59,860 nucleotides of DNA from JBMOPD01 sp049323615. Lineage in GTDB: Bacteria > Bacillota > Desulfotomaculia > Desulfotomaculales > Desulfocucumaceae. The position numbers and the translations under genes are program-made. The stretch covers positions 1-59,860 of the forward strand of contig JBMOPD010000037.1 of the NCBI GenBank assembly GCA_049323615.1, written 5' to 3'. Each line of letters starts with the position of its first letter. The stretch's first letter is position 1. Positions 34,895 through 42,937 of this stretch are shown here, piece after piece. Under the pieces are notes generated by a model. The model ran no database searches. It worked only from the letters and a program-made list of their open reading frames with translations, and was not told the DNA's origin.

Positions 34895-36217
34895 TCACTT
34901 CACCTCCTGCCACATGAATACGTTCCGGCAGAGATGCCGGGCCTCCAGCCGGTACCTCAGGGTTTCAAAGGGCTCCGGGTTGTAGTAAACCGGGTAGAGA
35001 AGGTCGGTCCCGGGGCCGATAACCCCCTGTGCCCTGGCCAGGGACTCGATGGGTGTGCCGGGCAAAATCCGTATGTTGTTCAAAACCACCGTTCCCAGAT
35101 TCTTCTTTCTGGCATGCAGATCATAGAGGCGATCCAGAAGGCGCATTCCTTTTTCAACTGTTTTTTCCGTCTCTCCGGGCACATTCACCATAAAATGGTA
35201 GACGCTGGTCACGTCGCTGCGGGCGGCAAGTTCCGCCGCCCTTAAAATATCGGCCTCGGTGATTTTTTTTCCCAGCAGGTCCAGGGCCTCCTGGCAGAGG
35301 CCGTCCGGCGAAAAGGAAAAGCACTCGCACCCGGCCCTTTCAAAAAGAGACATATTACGATCATTCAGGTGATCCTCCCTGAAAAAACCGCTCCACCTGA
35401 CCCTGAGCCCCCTGCCCGCCATCTCCCGGCAGATGGCTTCCAGGTGGCCGCGGGGAATATTCAGAACCGGGTCGGTAAAGTGAAAACTTTCAATGCCGTA
35501 CTCCTTGTGCAGGACTTCCATCTCGTCCACAACCTCCCCCGGCGGGCGGCAGCGCAGCCTCTTGCCCTGGAGCTTCGGGTAGACACAGTAGGTGCAGCCC
35601 ACGGGGCAGCCCCGCTTGGTCTCAATGCCGAAGGGCGGGACGTAGCTGTTAATCCCCAGGTAAAGGGAAGGGTTCAGCATCGCCCTGGGAGGGGGAACGT
35701 AGCGGGTCATGTCAAAATCCCTGGCCGGCGGTATAACCCGTACCCCCCCGCCTTTCCTCAGGCACAAACCCTTTATTTGGGGTGGGTTTTCCAGGGAATG
35801 GAGAAGGGCCGGCAGGGATGCCTCGGCCTCACCCACGATGCCGTAACGAACCTGGGGCAGTTCCTCCATCAGCCTCTCCGGAAACAGGGAAAAGCCGGTG
35901 CCACCGGCAATGATCCAGGCCTGGGGCAGGACGGCGGAAACCAGGCGGACCGCAACAAAAAAGGGAGGAACAAGGGAGCTGGTCTTATTGGCCAGGGGGT
36001 CGATGTTGCGCAGGGACAGGCACACCACCTCCGGCCTGAAGCTTAAAAGCCTCTCCTTCAGCGACCCGAAGGGGTCGGTTTCAATATTCATGTCCAGGAT
36101 GTCCACCTCATGGCCCCTGTCCTGAAGATAACCGGCCAGGGAGACGATTCCGATGGGATAGACTTTTTCCGGGGAAGGCCCCTCCGCCGAAAGGGCCTGT
36201 ACCATTAACACGCGCAC
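34895..36217 (-). CDS. bzaD: BzaD, B12-binding radical SAM methyltransferase
   Basis: 440 residues. A B12-binding-like Rossmann domain (residues 1-150, YPIGIVSLAGYL, ILDMNIE) precedes the radical SAM motif CPVGCTYC (around residue 207). The downstream fold has FHFTDPVLNIPR and FSPDGLCQEALDLLG. In the published pathway BzaD adds a methyl group to 5-methoxybenzimidazole on the way to DMB. It begins with GTG 6 bp after bzaC and ends 3 bp before bzaE. The order matches the pathway order. Confidence 0.8.
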   Translation of the reverse strand: MRVLMVQALSAEGPSPEKVYPIGIVSLAGYLQDRGHEVDILDMNIETDPFGSLKERLLSFRPEVVCLSLRNIDPLANKTSSLVPPFFVAVRLVSAVLPQAWIIAGGTGFSLFPERLMEELPQVRYGIVGEAEASLPALLHSLENPPQIKGLCLRKGGGVRVIPPARDFDMTRYVPPPRAMLNPSLYLGINSYVPPFGIETKRGCPVGCTYCVYPKLQGKRLRCRPPGEVVDEMEVLHKEYGIESFHFTDPVLNIPRGHLEAICREMAGRGLRVRWSGFFREDHLNDRNMSLFERAGCECFSFSPDGLCQEALDLLGKKITEADILRAAELAARSDVTSVYHFMVNVPGETEKTVEKGMRLLDRLYDLHARKKNLGTVVLNNIRILPGTPIESLARAQGVIGPGTDLLYPVYYNPEPFETLRYRLEARHLCRNVFMWQEVK

Positions 36218-36223
36218 GGCAGT

Positions 36224-37768
36224 TCACTCCAAAAGCAGCAGGGCAAAGTATTTCACGTAATCGTCCCTGTCCTTCAGCGGACGCAGGGAAAGCCCGGCCC
36301 GCCTTACGGTTTCAAACACATCGATGCCCGCCCCTTCCATGGAAGGCCTGGAATCCAGGGTGTTGCGGCACACGCCGTCCGTACCGCAGGAGTCGCAAAG
36401 GGCGCACGGGCCCGCCCAAAAGGCGAAGGCTTTGTAAAAACCTTCCCGGAAGGCCTCCCTTTCGGCCCGCAGGACCCGGCGCTGAAAGTCCCCGGTGGGC
36501 GGTTCCCCCTCCAGTAAAAAGGCCCGGCTGTAGTCCCCGAGTATCTCCCTGGTCCTCTCGGGCGAAGGGCTGTCCGGCGGGCAATGGGGTTTCCCGTACA
36601 ATTCGCAGCCGAACCGGCAGCACAGGCCCGCCCATCCGGGGACATGAACGGTCCCCACGGGAATAGGGCAAACCGTGCGAAATCCCAGCCCCCGGATTAC
36701 GGCGGCCAGCCTTGATTCCGGGCTCAGGCGGAGTTTTGACAGGCTCTTTTCATCCTTTGAGGCGATAATCAGGGCGGTATCGGTTTTCAGGGGAATGAGG
36801 CCGGCAGCATAGAGCTTCAGGCGGCCAAGTTTTTCCCGCACCCACCCTTCGGAAAAAACCATTCCGTTGTATGTATTTATAAACATGTTCAGATCAAAGA
36901 GGGATGCTTTTTCGGAAACGTGCTCCAGAAAGAAATCATGTATGATTAAAAACCCTTTCTCTTTCAAGCACTCCGCAGCACTGTCCAGAACGCCGGAAAC
37001 ATCGGTTTCCGAGTAGGCATGGATTATATTGGAGAGAATGACCAGGTCAAAGCTGTTTTTATCCAAAGGCCAGGATTCCAGTATGTTTGCCCGGCAGTAG
37101 GTCACCCTTTTTTCCAGCCTCCTTTTCCGCATCAATTCCCCGGCATAGTTCAGAACCTCGGGAAGATCCATCAGGGTGGCCCTCATGGTGGGAAAACGCC
37201 CCAGGAAACCGGCCGTAATTGCCCCGGAACCGGCCCCGACATCCAGGATCTCACCTTCCGGGAAGACACCCTCGAAAATGGGCAGGATCTCTCCCACCTT
37301 GATCCTGGCCACGCTATCCATGGCGCGGACATACCTGCGCACGCGGTAGTTCAGCTCCCTGTCTTCGTCAGACCGGTAAACCACCCTTCCACCGGCCCTG
37401 AGGCATTTTTTGAGGCCCCGCCAGTAAGGGGACAGGTGCTTTCGCCAGAGAATGGCGTTCCCCTGGTAATTCTCCCTGCCTATGACAAGGTATTCCTTGG
37501 AGATCCTGGTATTGAAATAAACCGCCCCCTCCCGGCCCAGAAGCCCCAGTGCCCACAGGGCGTGCAGGAAGCGCCGCACTCCCCGGGGGTCGGAGTTCAG
37601 CATTTCAGCCACATGGTCGGCGGTTTTACCCATCGGTTCCAGAAGGTTGAAAACCCCCAATTCAACCGCTGTGAAAAGAACCTCCGAAAACCAGTAGCCC
37701 GTGGCCAAATCCTCCAGGTACTGCGGTCCGGTGTCCTGAGGGTCATGGCTCGAGAACGGAAGTCTCAC
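36224..37768 (-). CDS. bzaC: BzaC, methyltransferase with C-terminal DUF2284 Cys-rich domain
   Basis: 514 residues. Residues 1-350 form a SAM-dependent O-methyltransferase of the dimeric acetylserotonin/hydroxyindole type (dimerisation part with GVFNLLEPMGKTADHVAEML, SAM site ILDVGAGSGAITAGFL). In the pathway BzaC converts 5-hydroxybenzimidazole to 5-methoxybenzimidazole. Residues about 360-514 resemble DUF2284, a predicted metal-binding domain. Its cysteines are in GLCCRFGCELYGKPHCPP and GPCALCDSCGTDGVC, where at least eight Cys are available. It overlaps cobT by 4 bp (GTGA). Confidence 0.8.
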   Translation of the reverse strand: MRLPFSSHDPQDTGPQYLEDLATGYWFSEVLFTAVELGVFNLLEPMGKTADHVAEMLNSDPRGVRRFLHALWALGLLGREGAVYFNTRISKEYLVIGRENYQGNAILWRKHLSPYWRGLKKCLRAGGRVVYRSDEDRELNYRVRRYVRAMDSVARIKVGEILPIFEGVFPEGEILDVGAGSGAITAGFLGRFPTMRATLMDLPEVLNYAGELMRKRRLEKRVTYCRANILESWPLDKNSFDLVILSNIIHAYSETDVSGVLDSAAECLKEKGFLIIHDFFLEHVSEKASLFDLNMFINTYNGMVFSEGWVREKLGRLKLYAAGLIPLKTDTALIIASKDEKSLSKLRLSPESRLAAVIRGLGFRTVCPIPVGTVHVPGWAGLCCRFGCELYGKPHCPPDSPSPERTREILGDYSRAFLLEGEPPTGDFQRRVLRAEREAFREGFYKAFAFWAGPCALCDSCGTDGVCRNTLDSRPSMEGAGIDVFETVRRAGLSLRPLKDRDDYVKYFALLLLE

Positions 37769-38850
37769 CCGCCAAGCGCCCCCTTTTCATTCCTGGACAC
37801 GCCGGCGTCATCGAAGGTAAGCATCCCGCCCATCACCCGGGCCGCGGCTTCCACGATGCTCATGGCCAGGGCCGCCCCGGTCCCCTCCCCCAGGCGCAGG
37901 TTCAGGTTCAGAAGGGGCTTGAGGCCCAACTCCTCAAGCATGTAACGGTGCCCGTACTCCAAGGAAAGGTGCGCCGCAATCATGTAATCCACACAGCCGG
38001 GAGCAAGCCCCCTGGCCAGAAGCGCCCCGGCGGACGAGATGAACCCGTCCACCACCACGGGTATCCCGTGGTACGCCGCCCCCAGGATGAGTCCGGCAAT
38101 GCCTCCGATCTCAAACCCGCCCACCTTGGCCAGCACGTCCACCGGGTCCCCGGCGTCGGGCCTGTTGACCTCCAGTGCCCTCCGGACCACCCGGATCTTG
38201 TTTTCCAATGCTTCACGATCGATTCCCGTTCCCCTGCCGGTCACCTCGCGGGCGGGACGCCCCGATAAAACGGCCAGGATGGCGCTGCTGGGGGTCGTAT
38301 TGCCGATACCCATATCCCCGGTGGCCAGGAGGTCCACTCCTTCCCGGACTAAATTGGCCGCGATTTCTATGCCGGCCTCCAGGGCCTGAACGGCCTGGTC
38401 GCGGGTCATGGCGGGACCCTCGGCCAAGTTGCGGGTTCCATAGTCAACCTTGTGGGAGACGATCTTTCCCTCCCCGGCCATTTCACTCAAATCGGCGGCG
38501 ACTCCCATATCCACCACCACCACCCGCGCTCCCGCCACCCCGGAGATCACGTTGATGGCCGCCCCGCCGGCCACGAAATTGTACACCATCTGGCGGGTGA
38601 CCTCCCGGGGAAAGGCGCTGACCCCCTCGCTGACCACCCCGTGGTCTGCGGCCATGGTCACCACCACCTTCCTCCGCATGGGCGGCTTTAAACTCTGCTT
38701 GATGGCGGCCAGCTGTTCCGCCAGGTCCAGGAGATCCCCCAGGCTGCCCCGGGGAATAGCCAGGTTGTCCAGATGCTCCCTGGCCCTCAGCCGCCATTCC
38801 CGGCTTACCGGTTTGATGCCCTTGATTACATCATTTAACCTTAATCGCAT
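37765..38850 (-). CDS. cobT: CobT, DMB phosphoribosyltransferase
   Basis: About 361 residues. It transfers phosphoribose from nicotinate mononucleotide to DMB, giving alpha-ribazole phosphate, the activated lower ligand of cobalamin. Motifs are GNTTPSSAILAVLSG, AADHGVVSEGVSAFP and LGEGTGAALAM with the catalytic region at the C-terminus. The ATG at 38850 is chosen because GGGAGG precedes it by 7 nt. Starting upstream would overlap cobS. It sits between cobS and bzaC, so the base made by the Bza enzymes is used directly. Confidence 0.95.
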   Translation of the reverse strand: MRLRLNDVIKGIKPVSREWRLRAREHLDNLAIPRGSLGDLLDLAEQLAAIKQSLKPPMRRKVVVTMAADHGVVSEGVSAFPREVTRQMVYNFVAGGAAINVISGVAGARVVVVDMGVAADLSEMAGEGKIVSHKVDYGTRNLAEGPAMTRDQAVQALEAGIEIAANLVREGVDLLATGDMGIGNTTPSSAILAVLSGRPAREVTGRGTGIDREALENKIRVVRRALEVNRPDAGDPVDVLAKVGGFEIGGIAGLILGAAYHGIPVVVDGFISSAGALLARGLAPGCVDYMIAAHLSLEYGHRYMLEELGLKPLLNLNLRLGEGTGAALAMSIVEAAARVMGGMLTFDDAGVSRNEKGALGG

Positions 38851-38869
38851 TCCCCGCCCTCCCGTATTT

Positions 38870-39607
38870 TTACAGTTTAAACACAATCTGCAGGGCAACC
38901 AGGCCCAATACCTCGACACATTCATTTATGGCGCCCAGGGTGTCCCCGGTCATCCCGCCTATTTTTCCGGAAATATACCGTCCAAGGGCAGCCGTGCCCA
39001 GGAGGACGGCCCCCGCCAGAACGCCCCCCTTTGCCCCGAGCAAAAGTACAACCGCCGCCAGAACAGTCAATGACGCCCAAAAGATCTCGCGGGTTCCCAC
39101 GTGATTGACAAATCCTCCCGTTCCCCCGCCCGGCCGGACATAATGGTGTCCCGCCGCGGCGTACACCTGTGCCCAGCGGCCCATGGCCGGTACAAGGACC
39201 AGGGAAATAATTTTATCTTCCCGGGACAATTGCCCCAGGAGAACGAATTTGGACAGCAAAACCAGAATTCCGGCCGCAACGCCGTGGGACCCCACCCTGC
39301 TGTCCTTCATGAGTTCCAGCATTCGTTCCCGCGGTTTGCCGCTGAAAAGGCCGTCGGCGGCGTCCATCAGCCCGTCGCCGTGCATATTACCGGTGGCCGC
39401 CACCAGAAAGGCGATGGCAAAGAGGTCGCAAACCGGAGGGGCCAGAGCCGGGGAAAGCGCCACATGCAGGCCCGCCGCCGAGGTGCCCAGCAAAAGGCCG
39501 ATGGCCGGGAACCACGCCATCGCCCGGGCCAGGTCCCTATCTTCAAAGGTGCCGCGCAAATTTAAGGGAATCCTGGTAAGAAACTGCAGGGCCAATAAAA
39601 ATTTCAA
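38870..39607 (-). CDS. cobS: CobS, adenosylcobinamide-GDP ribazoletransferase
   Basis: 245 residues, integral membrane. It joins alpha-ribazole (phosphate) to adenosylcobinamide-GDP, the last step of lower-ligand attachment. The N-terminal FLTRIPLN, the acidic metal-binding ATGNMHGDGLMDAADGLF and SRVGSHGV are diagnostic. There are five to six hydrophobic helices. The gene lies 16 bp after bzaB and 19 bp before cobT, so ligand synthesis, activation and attachment share one transcript. Confidence 0.93.
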   Translation of the reverse strand: MKFLLALQFLTRIPLNLRGTFEDRDLARAMAWFPAIGLLLGTSAAGLHVALSPALAPPVCDLFAIAFLVAATGNMHGDGLMDAADGLFSGKPRERMLELMKDSRVGSHGVAAGILVLLSKFVLLGQLSREDKIISLVLVPAMGRWAQVYAAAGHHYVRPGGGTGGFVNHVGTREIFWASLTVLAAVVLLLGAKGGVLAGAVLLGTAALGRYISGKIGGMTGDTLGAINECVEVLGLVALQIVFKL

Positions 39608-39623
39608 CTTTCAGCAACTCCCG

Positions 39624-40907
39624 TTAATCAATCCCAAAGTACCTGGCGGCAACCCGGGCCGCACACCCGTCCCCGCATACGGCGCAGCGGTGTTCCTGCC
39701 CCTTTTCCCGCTCCAGGGCCGTGCCGGACTTTAACGGGTCAATTGACAAGCTGATCTGCCTGTCAACATCAAGGGTCACCCGGGCTTGGGCCATTTTCAG
39801 GTCCTTTTTCCACGCCCTCCCGTTGCCCCTGGCCAGGTCCGCCGCGTGGGCGGCTATCCGGGCGGCGATAACGCCTTCCTTTACATCCTCCTCGGTGGGC
39901 AGGCCCAGGTGCTCCGCCGGGGTCACGTAGCAGATAAAGTCGGCCCCGGCCGTGCCGGCAATGGCCCCGCCAATGGCCGAAGTGATGTGGTCGTATCCCG
40001 GCGCCACGTCGGTGGCCAGGGTCCCCAGGATAAAATACGGCGCTCCGTCGCACAGGCGCTTCTGCAGCAACATGGTGGCCTCGACGTGGTGCATGGGGAC
40101 GTGGCCGGGCCCCTCCACCATAACCTGCACTCCCGCCGCCCGGGCTCTGGCCACCAGTTCACCGGCCGCAATCATACCCTGGAGTTGGGCGCCGTCCAGG
40201 GAATCGGCGGTGGACCCCGGGCGGATGGCGTCCCCCAGGCTCAGGGTGACGTCGTATTCTTTTAAAATGGCCAGCAGACGGTCAAACTGTTCATACAGGG
40301 GATTTTCCTTCCGGTTGTGGAGCATCCACCCGGTCAGGAAAGCCCCGCCCCGGCTGACCACGTCGGTAACCCTTCCCCTGGCCTGAAGGCGCCTGATCAC
40401 GTCAAAATTCAGGGCGCAGTGGATGGCCATAAAATCCACACCTTCCGCCGCCTGCTTCTCTATGGCGGCAAACATATCCTCGGCCGTCATGTTGACAATG
40501 GCCCCGTGCTTGTCAATGGCCTCAATGGCGGCCTGGTAGATAGGGACGCTTCCCACCGGCACGCCGGCCCTGGCCAGGGTCTGCTTCCTCATGCCGTCGA
40601 TATCCCCGCCGGTGCTCAAATCCATTACGGCGTCGCAGCCAGCGGCCTCGGCCACCGCCAGCTTTTTCTCCTCCGCCGCTATCTGGTCGCGGTCGCTGGA
40701 TGTGCCGATAAGGGCGTTTACCTTTATGTTCAGGCCTTGCCCGATACCGCAGATTTTAACCGGTTTCCGCTTTTTATTTTTCGGTATTACTATTTTCCCC
40801 GAGGCCACCCCGGCCTGGATTGTTCTTACGTCCAGCCCCTCCCTGTCCGCCACCATTTCCATCTCGACGGTAACCTTTCCGGCACGGGCTTTTAAAACCT
40901 GAGTCAT
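39624..40907 (-). CDS. bzaB: BzaB, ThiC-like 5-hydroxybenzimidazole synthase subunit
   Basis: 427 residues. It is a ThiC paralogue whose radical SAM cluster motif is at the C-terminus (CAVCGDGC, spacing CX2CX3C). Typical ThiC blocks are seen: VIPKNKKRKP, DAVMDLSTGGDI, VEGPGHVPMHHVEATMLLQK and DYDHITSAIGG-like YDHITSAIGGAIAG. In the known pathway BzaA and BzaB together turn aminoimidazole ribotide into 5-hydroxybenzimidazole. It lies 16 bp after bzaA. Calling it thiamine ThiC is rejected on context. Confidence 0.82.
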   Translation of the reverse strand: MTQVLKARAGKVTVEMEMVADREGLDVRTIQAGVASGKIVIPKNKKRKPVKICGIGQGLNIKVNALIGTSSDRDQIAAEEKKLAVAEAAGCDAVMDLSTGGDIDGMRKQTLARAGVPVGSVPIYQAAIEAIDKHGAIVNMTAEDMFAAIEKQAAEGVDFMAIHCALNFDVIRRLQARGRVTDVVSRGGAFLTGWMLHNRKENPLYEQFDRLLAILKEYDVTLSLGDAIRPGSTADSLDGAQLQGMIAAGELVARARAAGVQVMVEGPGHVPMHHVEATMLLQKRLCDGAPYFILGTLATDVAPGYDHITSAIGGAIAGTAGADFICYVTPAEHLGLPTEEDVKEGVIAARIAAHAADLARGNGRAWKKDLKMAQARVTLDVDRQISLSIDPLKSGTALEREKGQEHRCAVCGDGCAARVAARYFGID

Positions 40908-40923
40908 GCCTGTTCCCCCTTTC

Positions 40924-42222
40924 CTAGCAGGTTTGCCGGGCTGTGCCCAGATATTCCGAAACCACTTTCATGGCGCAATATTTCCCGCACATGGCGCATC
41001 CCTCCGATGATTCGCCGCTCCTTTCTTTTCTGAGCCTGCGCGCCCGTTGCGGGTCAATGGCGAGATCAATCTGCCTTTCCCAGTCCAGTACCTTTCTGGC
41101 CTGGGATATATTCAGGTCCCACTCCGCCGCCCCCGGCAGCCCCCTGGCCAGGTCCGCCGCATGGGCGGCAATGCGCGCGGCGATTACCCCTTCCCTTACC
41201 TGGTCGGCATCCGGCAGGCCCAGGTGTTCGGAGGCGGTGACATAGCATAAAAACTCGGCGCCCGCCCAGGCGCCGACGGCCCCCCCGATGGCCGCGCTGA
41301 TGTGGTCGTAACCGGCCGCTATGTCGGTGACCACCGGCCCGAAGACGAAGTACGGGGCCCCCTTGCACAGGCTTTTTTGCAGGGTTACTGTGGCCCTGAG
41401 CTGGTTAAGGGGCACGTGGCCCGGCCCCTTGACCATGACCTGCACCCCGGCCTCCCTGGCCCGCCTGACCAGTTCTCCCAGGACCACCATCTCCTGCACC
41501 TGCGGCCCGTCCAGGGAATCGGCCAGGCATCCCGGCCTCATGCCGTCGGCCAGGCTGACGGTGGCGTCGTACCGGCGGGCAATCTCCAGTATCCGGTCGT
41601 AGTTGGCGTAAAGGGGGTTTTCCGCCTGGTTGTATATCATCCAGCCGATCAGGTGCGCCCCCCCGTAGCTCACCAGGGGATCGATCCGGCCGTCTTTCCT
41701 GGCCCGCTCCACGATGTCCATGGTAGTGCCGCAGTGCAGGGCCAGGAAGTCAATTCCGTCGGCGGCATGCCGTTCAATAACCGCAAAAAGTTCTTCCACC
41801 TCCATCTTTACGGTGGACCCGTATTTTTCACCGGCTTCGGCCAGGGCCTGGTACAGGGGGAGTGTTCCCACCGGCCTGGGACACAGGGCCAGCGTCTCCC
41901 GGCGCATGGCGTCGATATCGCCGCTGACGCTGAGGTCCATGACGGCGTCGGTTCCGGCCTCAAGGGCGGCCCTGATTTTTGCCAGTTCGGCCGCTATGGC
42001 GGTGCCCCCTCCGTAAAGGCCTACGCTGGCGCTCACCTTGGTCTTGAGCCCGGTTCCGATCCCCACGGGGTCGACATAGCCCCGGACGGTGTTGCGGGGT
42101 ATTACGATGGTTCCGGCGGCCACCCCCGCCCTGACAAATTCCGGATCAACACCTTCGCCCAAGGCCACTTGCTTCATTTCAGGCGTGACTTCCCCGCTTA
42201 AGGCTCTGCTTAACTGTGTCAT
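40924..42222 (-). CDS. bzaA: BzaA, ThiC-like 5-hydroxybenzimidazole synthase subunit
   Basis: About 432 residues; the second ThiC paralogue. The C-terminal cluster motif is CAMCGKYC (CX2CX3C), and blocks such as VKGPGHVPLNQLRATVTLQK and AGYDHISAAIGGA are present. The ATG at 42222 has GGGAGG 7 nt before it. An upstream ATG at 42288 lies inside the riboswitch terminator region and is rejected. It is the first gene of the operon, directly after the cobalamin riboswitch and its terminator. A/B naming follows gene order, not proof. Confidence 0.82.
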   Translation of the reverse strand: MTQLSRALSGEVTPEMKQVALGEGVDPEFVRAGVAAGTIVIPRNTVRGYVDPVGIGTGLKTKVSASVGLYGGGTAIAAELAKIRAALEAGTDAVMDLSVSGDIDAMRRETLALCPRPVGTLPLYQALAEAGEKYGSTVKMEVEELFAVIERHAADGIDFLALHCGTTMDIVERARKDGRIDPLVSYGGAHLIGWMIYNQAENPLYANYDRILEIARRYDATVSLADGMRPGCLADSLDGPQVQEMVVLGELVRRAREAGVQVMVKGPGHVPLNQLRATVTLQKSLCKGAPYFVFGPVVTDIAAGYDHISAAIGGAVGAWAGAEFLCYVTASEHLGLPDADQVREGVIAARIAAHAADLARGLPGAAEWDLNISQARKVLDWERQIDLAIDPQRARRLRKERSGESSEGCAMCGKYCAMKVVSEYLGTARQTC

Positions 42223-42237
42223 CGTCTTACCTCCCGT

Positions 42238-42270
42238 TAAAAAAATAATCCTCAACCCTAAGGTTGAGGA
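42238..42270 (-). terminator. Intrinsic terminator of the cobalamin riboswitch
   Basis: TCCTCAACC and GGTTGAGGA form a 9-bp perfect stem with a 4-base loop. On the minus strand ATTATTTTTTT follows. It stands between the aptamer and bzaA, so cobalamin probably causes premature termination. Confidence 0.9.
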
Positions 42271-42300
42271 CTTTTCCATCATCCCCAAGCACAGATAAAA

Positions 42301-42475
42301 GGCAGGTCTCCTGGCTAACGGGTCATCGCTTCTCTCATACCTTCCCGGGTTTTAACCCAGTGGCATCACCTGAGGAAACTCACCGACTACAGTGGCGGGT
42401 CCGCGCCGTTTCAGAACCCTGTGGCCATAAGGTTCTGTCCGGACTTCCCTATTCTCCCTTAAGGGCACCTTTTAC
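42301..42475 (-). ncRNA. Cobalamin riboswitch of the bza operon
   Basis: Read on the minus strand, the element has the AGGTGCCC start and the GGGAAGTCCGG block. The conserved CGGACCCGCCACTGT and the B12-box AGCCAGGAGACCTGCC follow at the 3' end. This is the classical cobalamin (btuB) riboswitch. It is followed by a terminator before bzaA. Adenosylcobalamin would therefore shut off synthesis of its own lower ligand. Confidence 0.95.
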
Positions 42476-42489
42476 TCAAAGCTTGGATA

Positions 42490-42757
42490 TATTTTCTTAA
42501 AGCAATTAATACTCCAAACTTTTTAAATCTCCTTCCCGGCAGATATTTTTTATTATAAAAAGCCATATTGAACTACGGAGCCGGCAGAGAATTACACAAG
42601 TTATAATTATTTTAGAATCAACTCTAATTGACGGTTTTCTTCTTGATTCAATGTGCTAAAACCTTATCCAGAGCTCCAGGATTCTTTACTACTCATAATA
42701 AAACAAAAGAACCCTTTACCGAAGATACATCGTTCCCGGTTGTAGTCCACATTATAT
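42490..42757. other. Gap between two riboswitches, no gene seen
   Basis: About 270 bp on the minus strand between the c-di-GMP aptamer and the cobalamin aptamer. It contains only very short frames of 10-19 codons and a TATAAT (42552-42557) that might serve the cobalamin riboswitch transcript. An AAGGAGA ribosome-site-like sequence occurs near 42525 without a following frame. A gene once controlled by the c-di-GMP aptamer may have been lost here. Confidence 0.5.
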
Positions 42758-42849
42758 CTCTCCGGCAGCCTGGTAATCATTGCAGATGATTCCTGCTTTA
42801 GACCCATGGCTTTGCGTCACACCCTTTCGGATGTTTTGCCTTTAACAGA
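42758..42849 (-). ncRNA. c-di-GMP-I (GEMM) riboswitch
   Basis: On the minus strand the GEMM-I signature is complete: GGCAAAACATCC, a GAAA tetraloop, GGGTGTGACGCAAAGCC, then GGGTCTAAA and the P1b/P2 part ending AGGCTGCCGGAGAG. The outer CTCT and AGAG close the P1 stem. The closest downstream gene on this strand is bzaA, but the cobalamin riboswitch stands between. No gene of its own is present, so it is either a relic or an upstream second input to the bza transcript. A U-rich stretch near 42710 might be a weak terminator. Confidence 0.88.
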
Positions 42850-42937
42850 GCATAAATTTTAAATTTTTTCAGTAATAAATACATATATTAGTGTATATTG
42901 CAATATATACCATTATATGACAATATTTATTATAATG

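Noticed and set aside
39624..42222. The two ThiC paralogues as thiamine biosynthesis genes
   Set aside because: They are in tandem, followed by cobS, cobT and radical SAM methylases, and preceded by a cobalamin rather than a TPP riboswitch.
42222..42288. Upstream ATG as the start of bzaA
   Set aside because: It would put coding sequence through the riboswitch terminator. The ATG at 42222 has a strong ribosome site and matches the family N-terminus.
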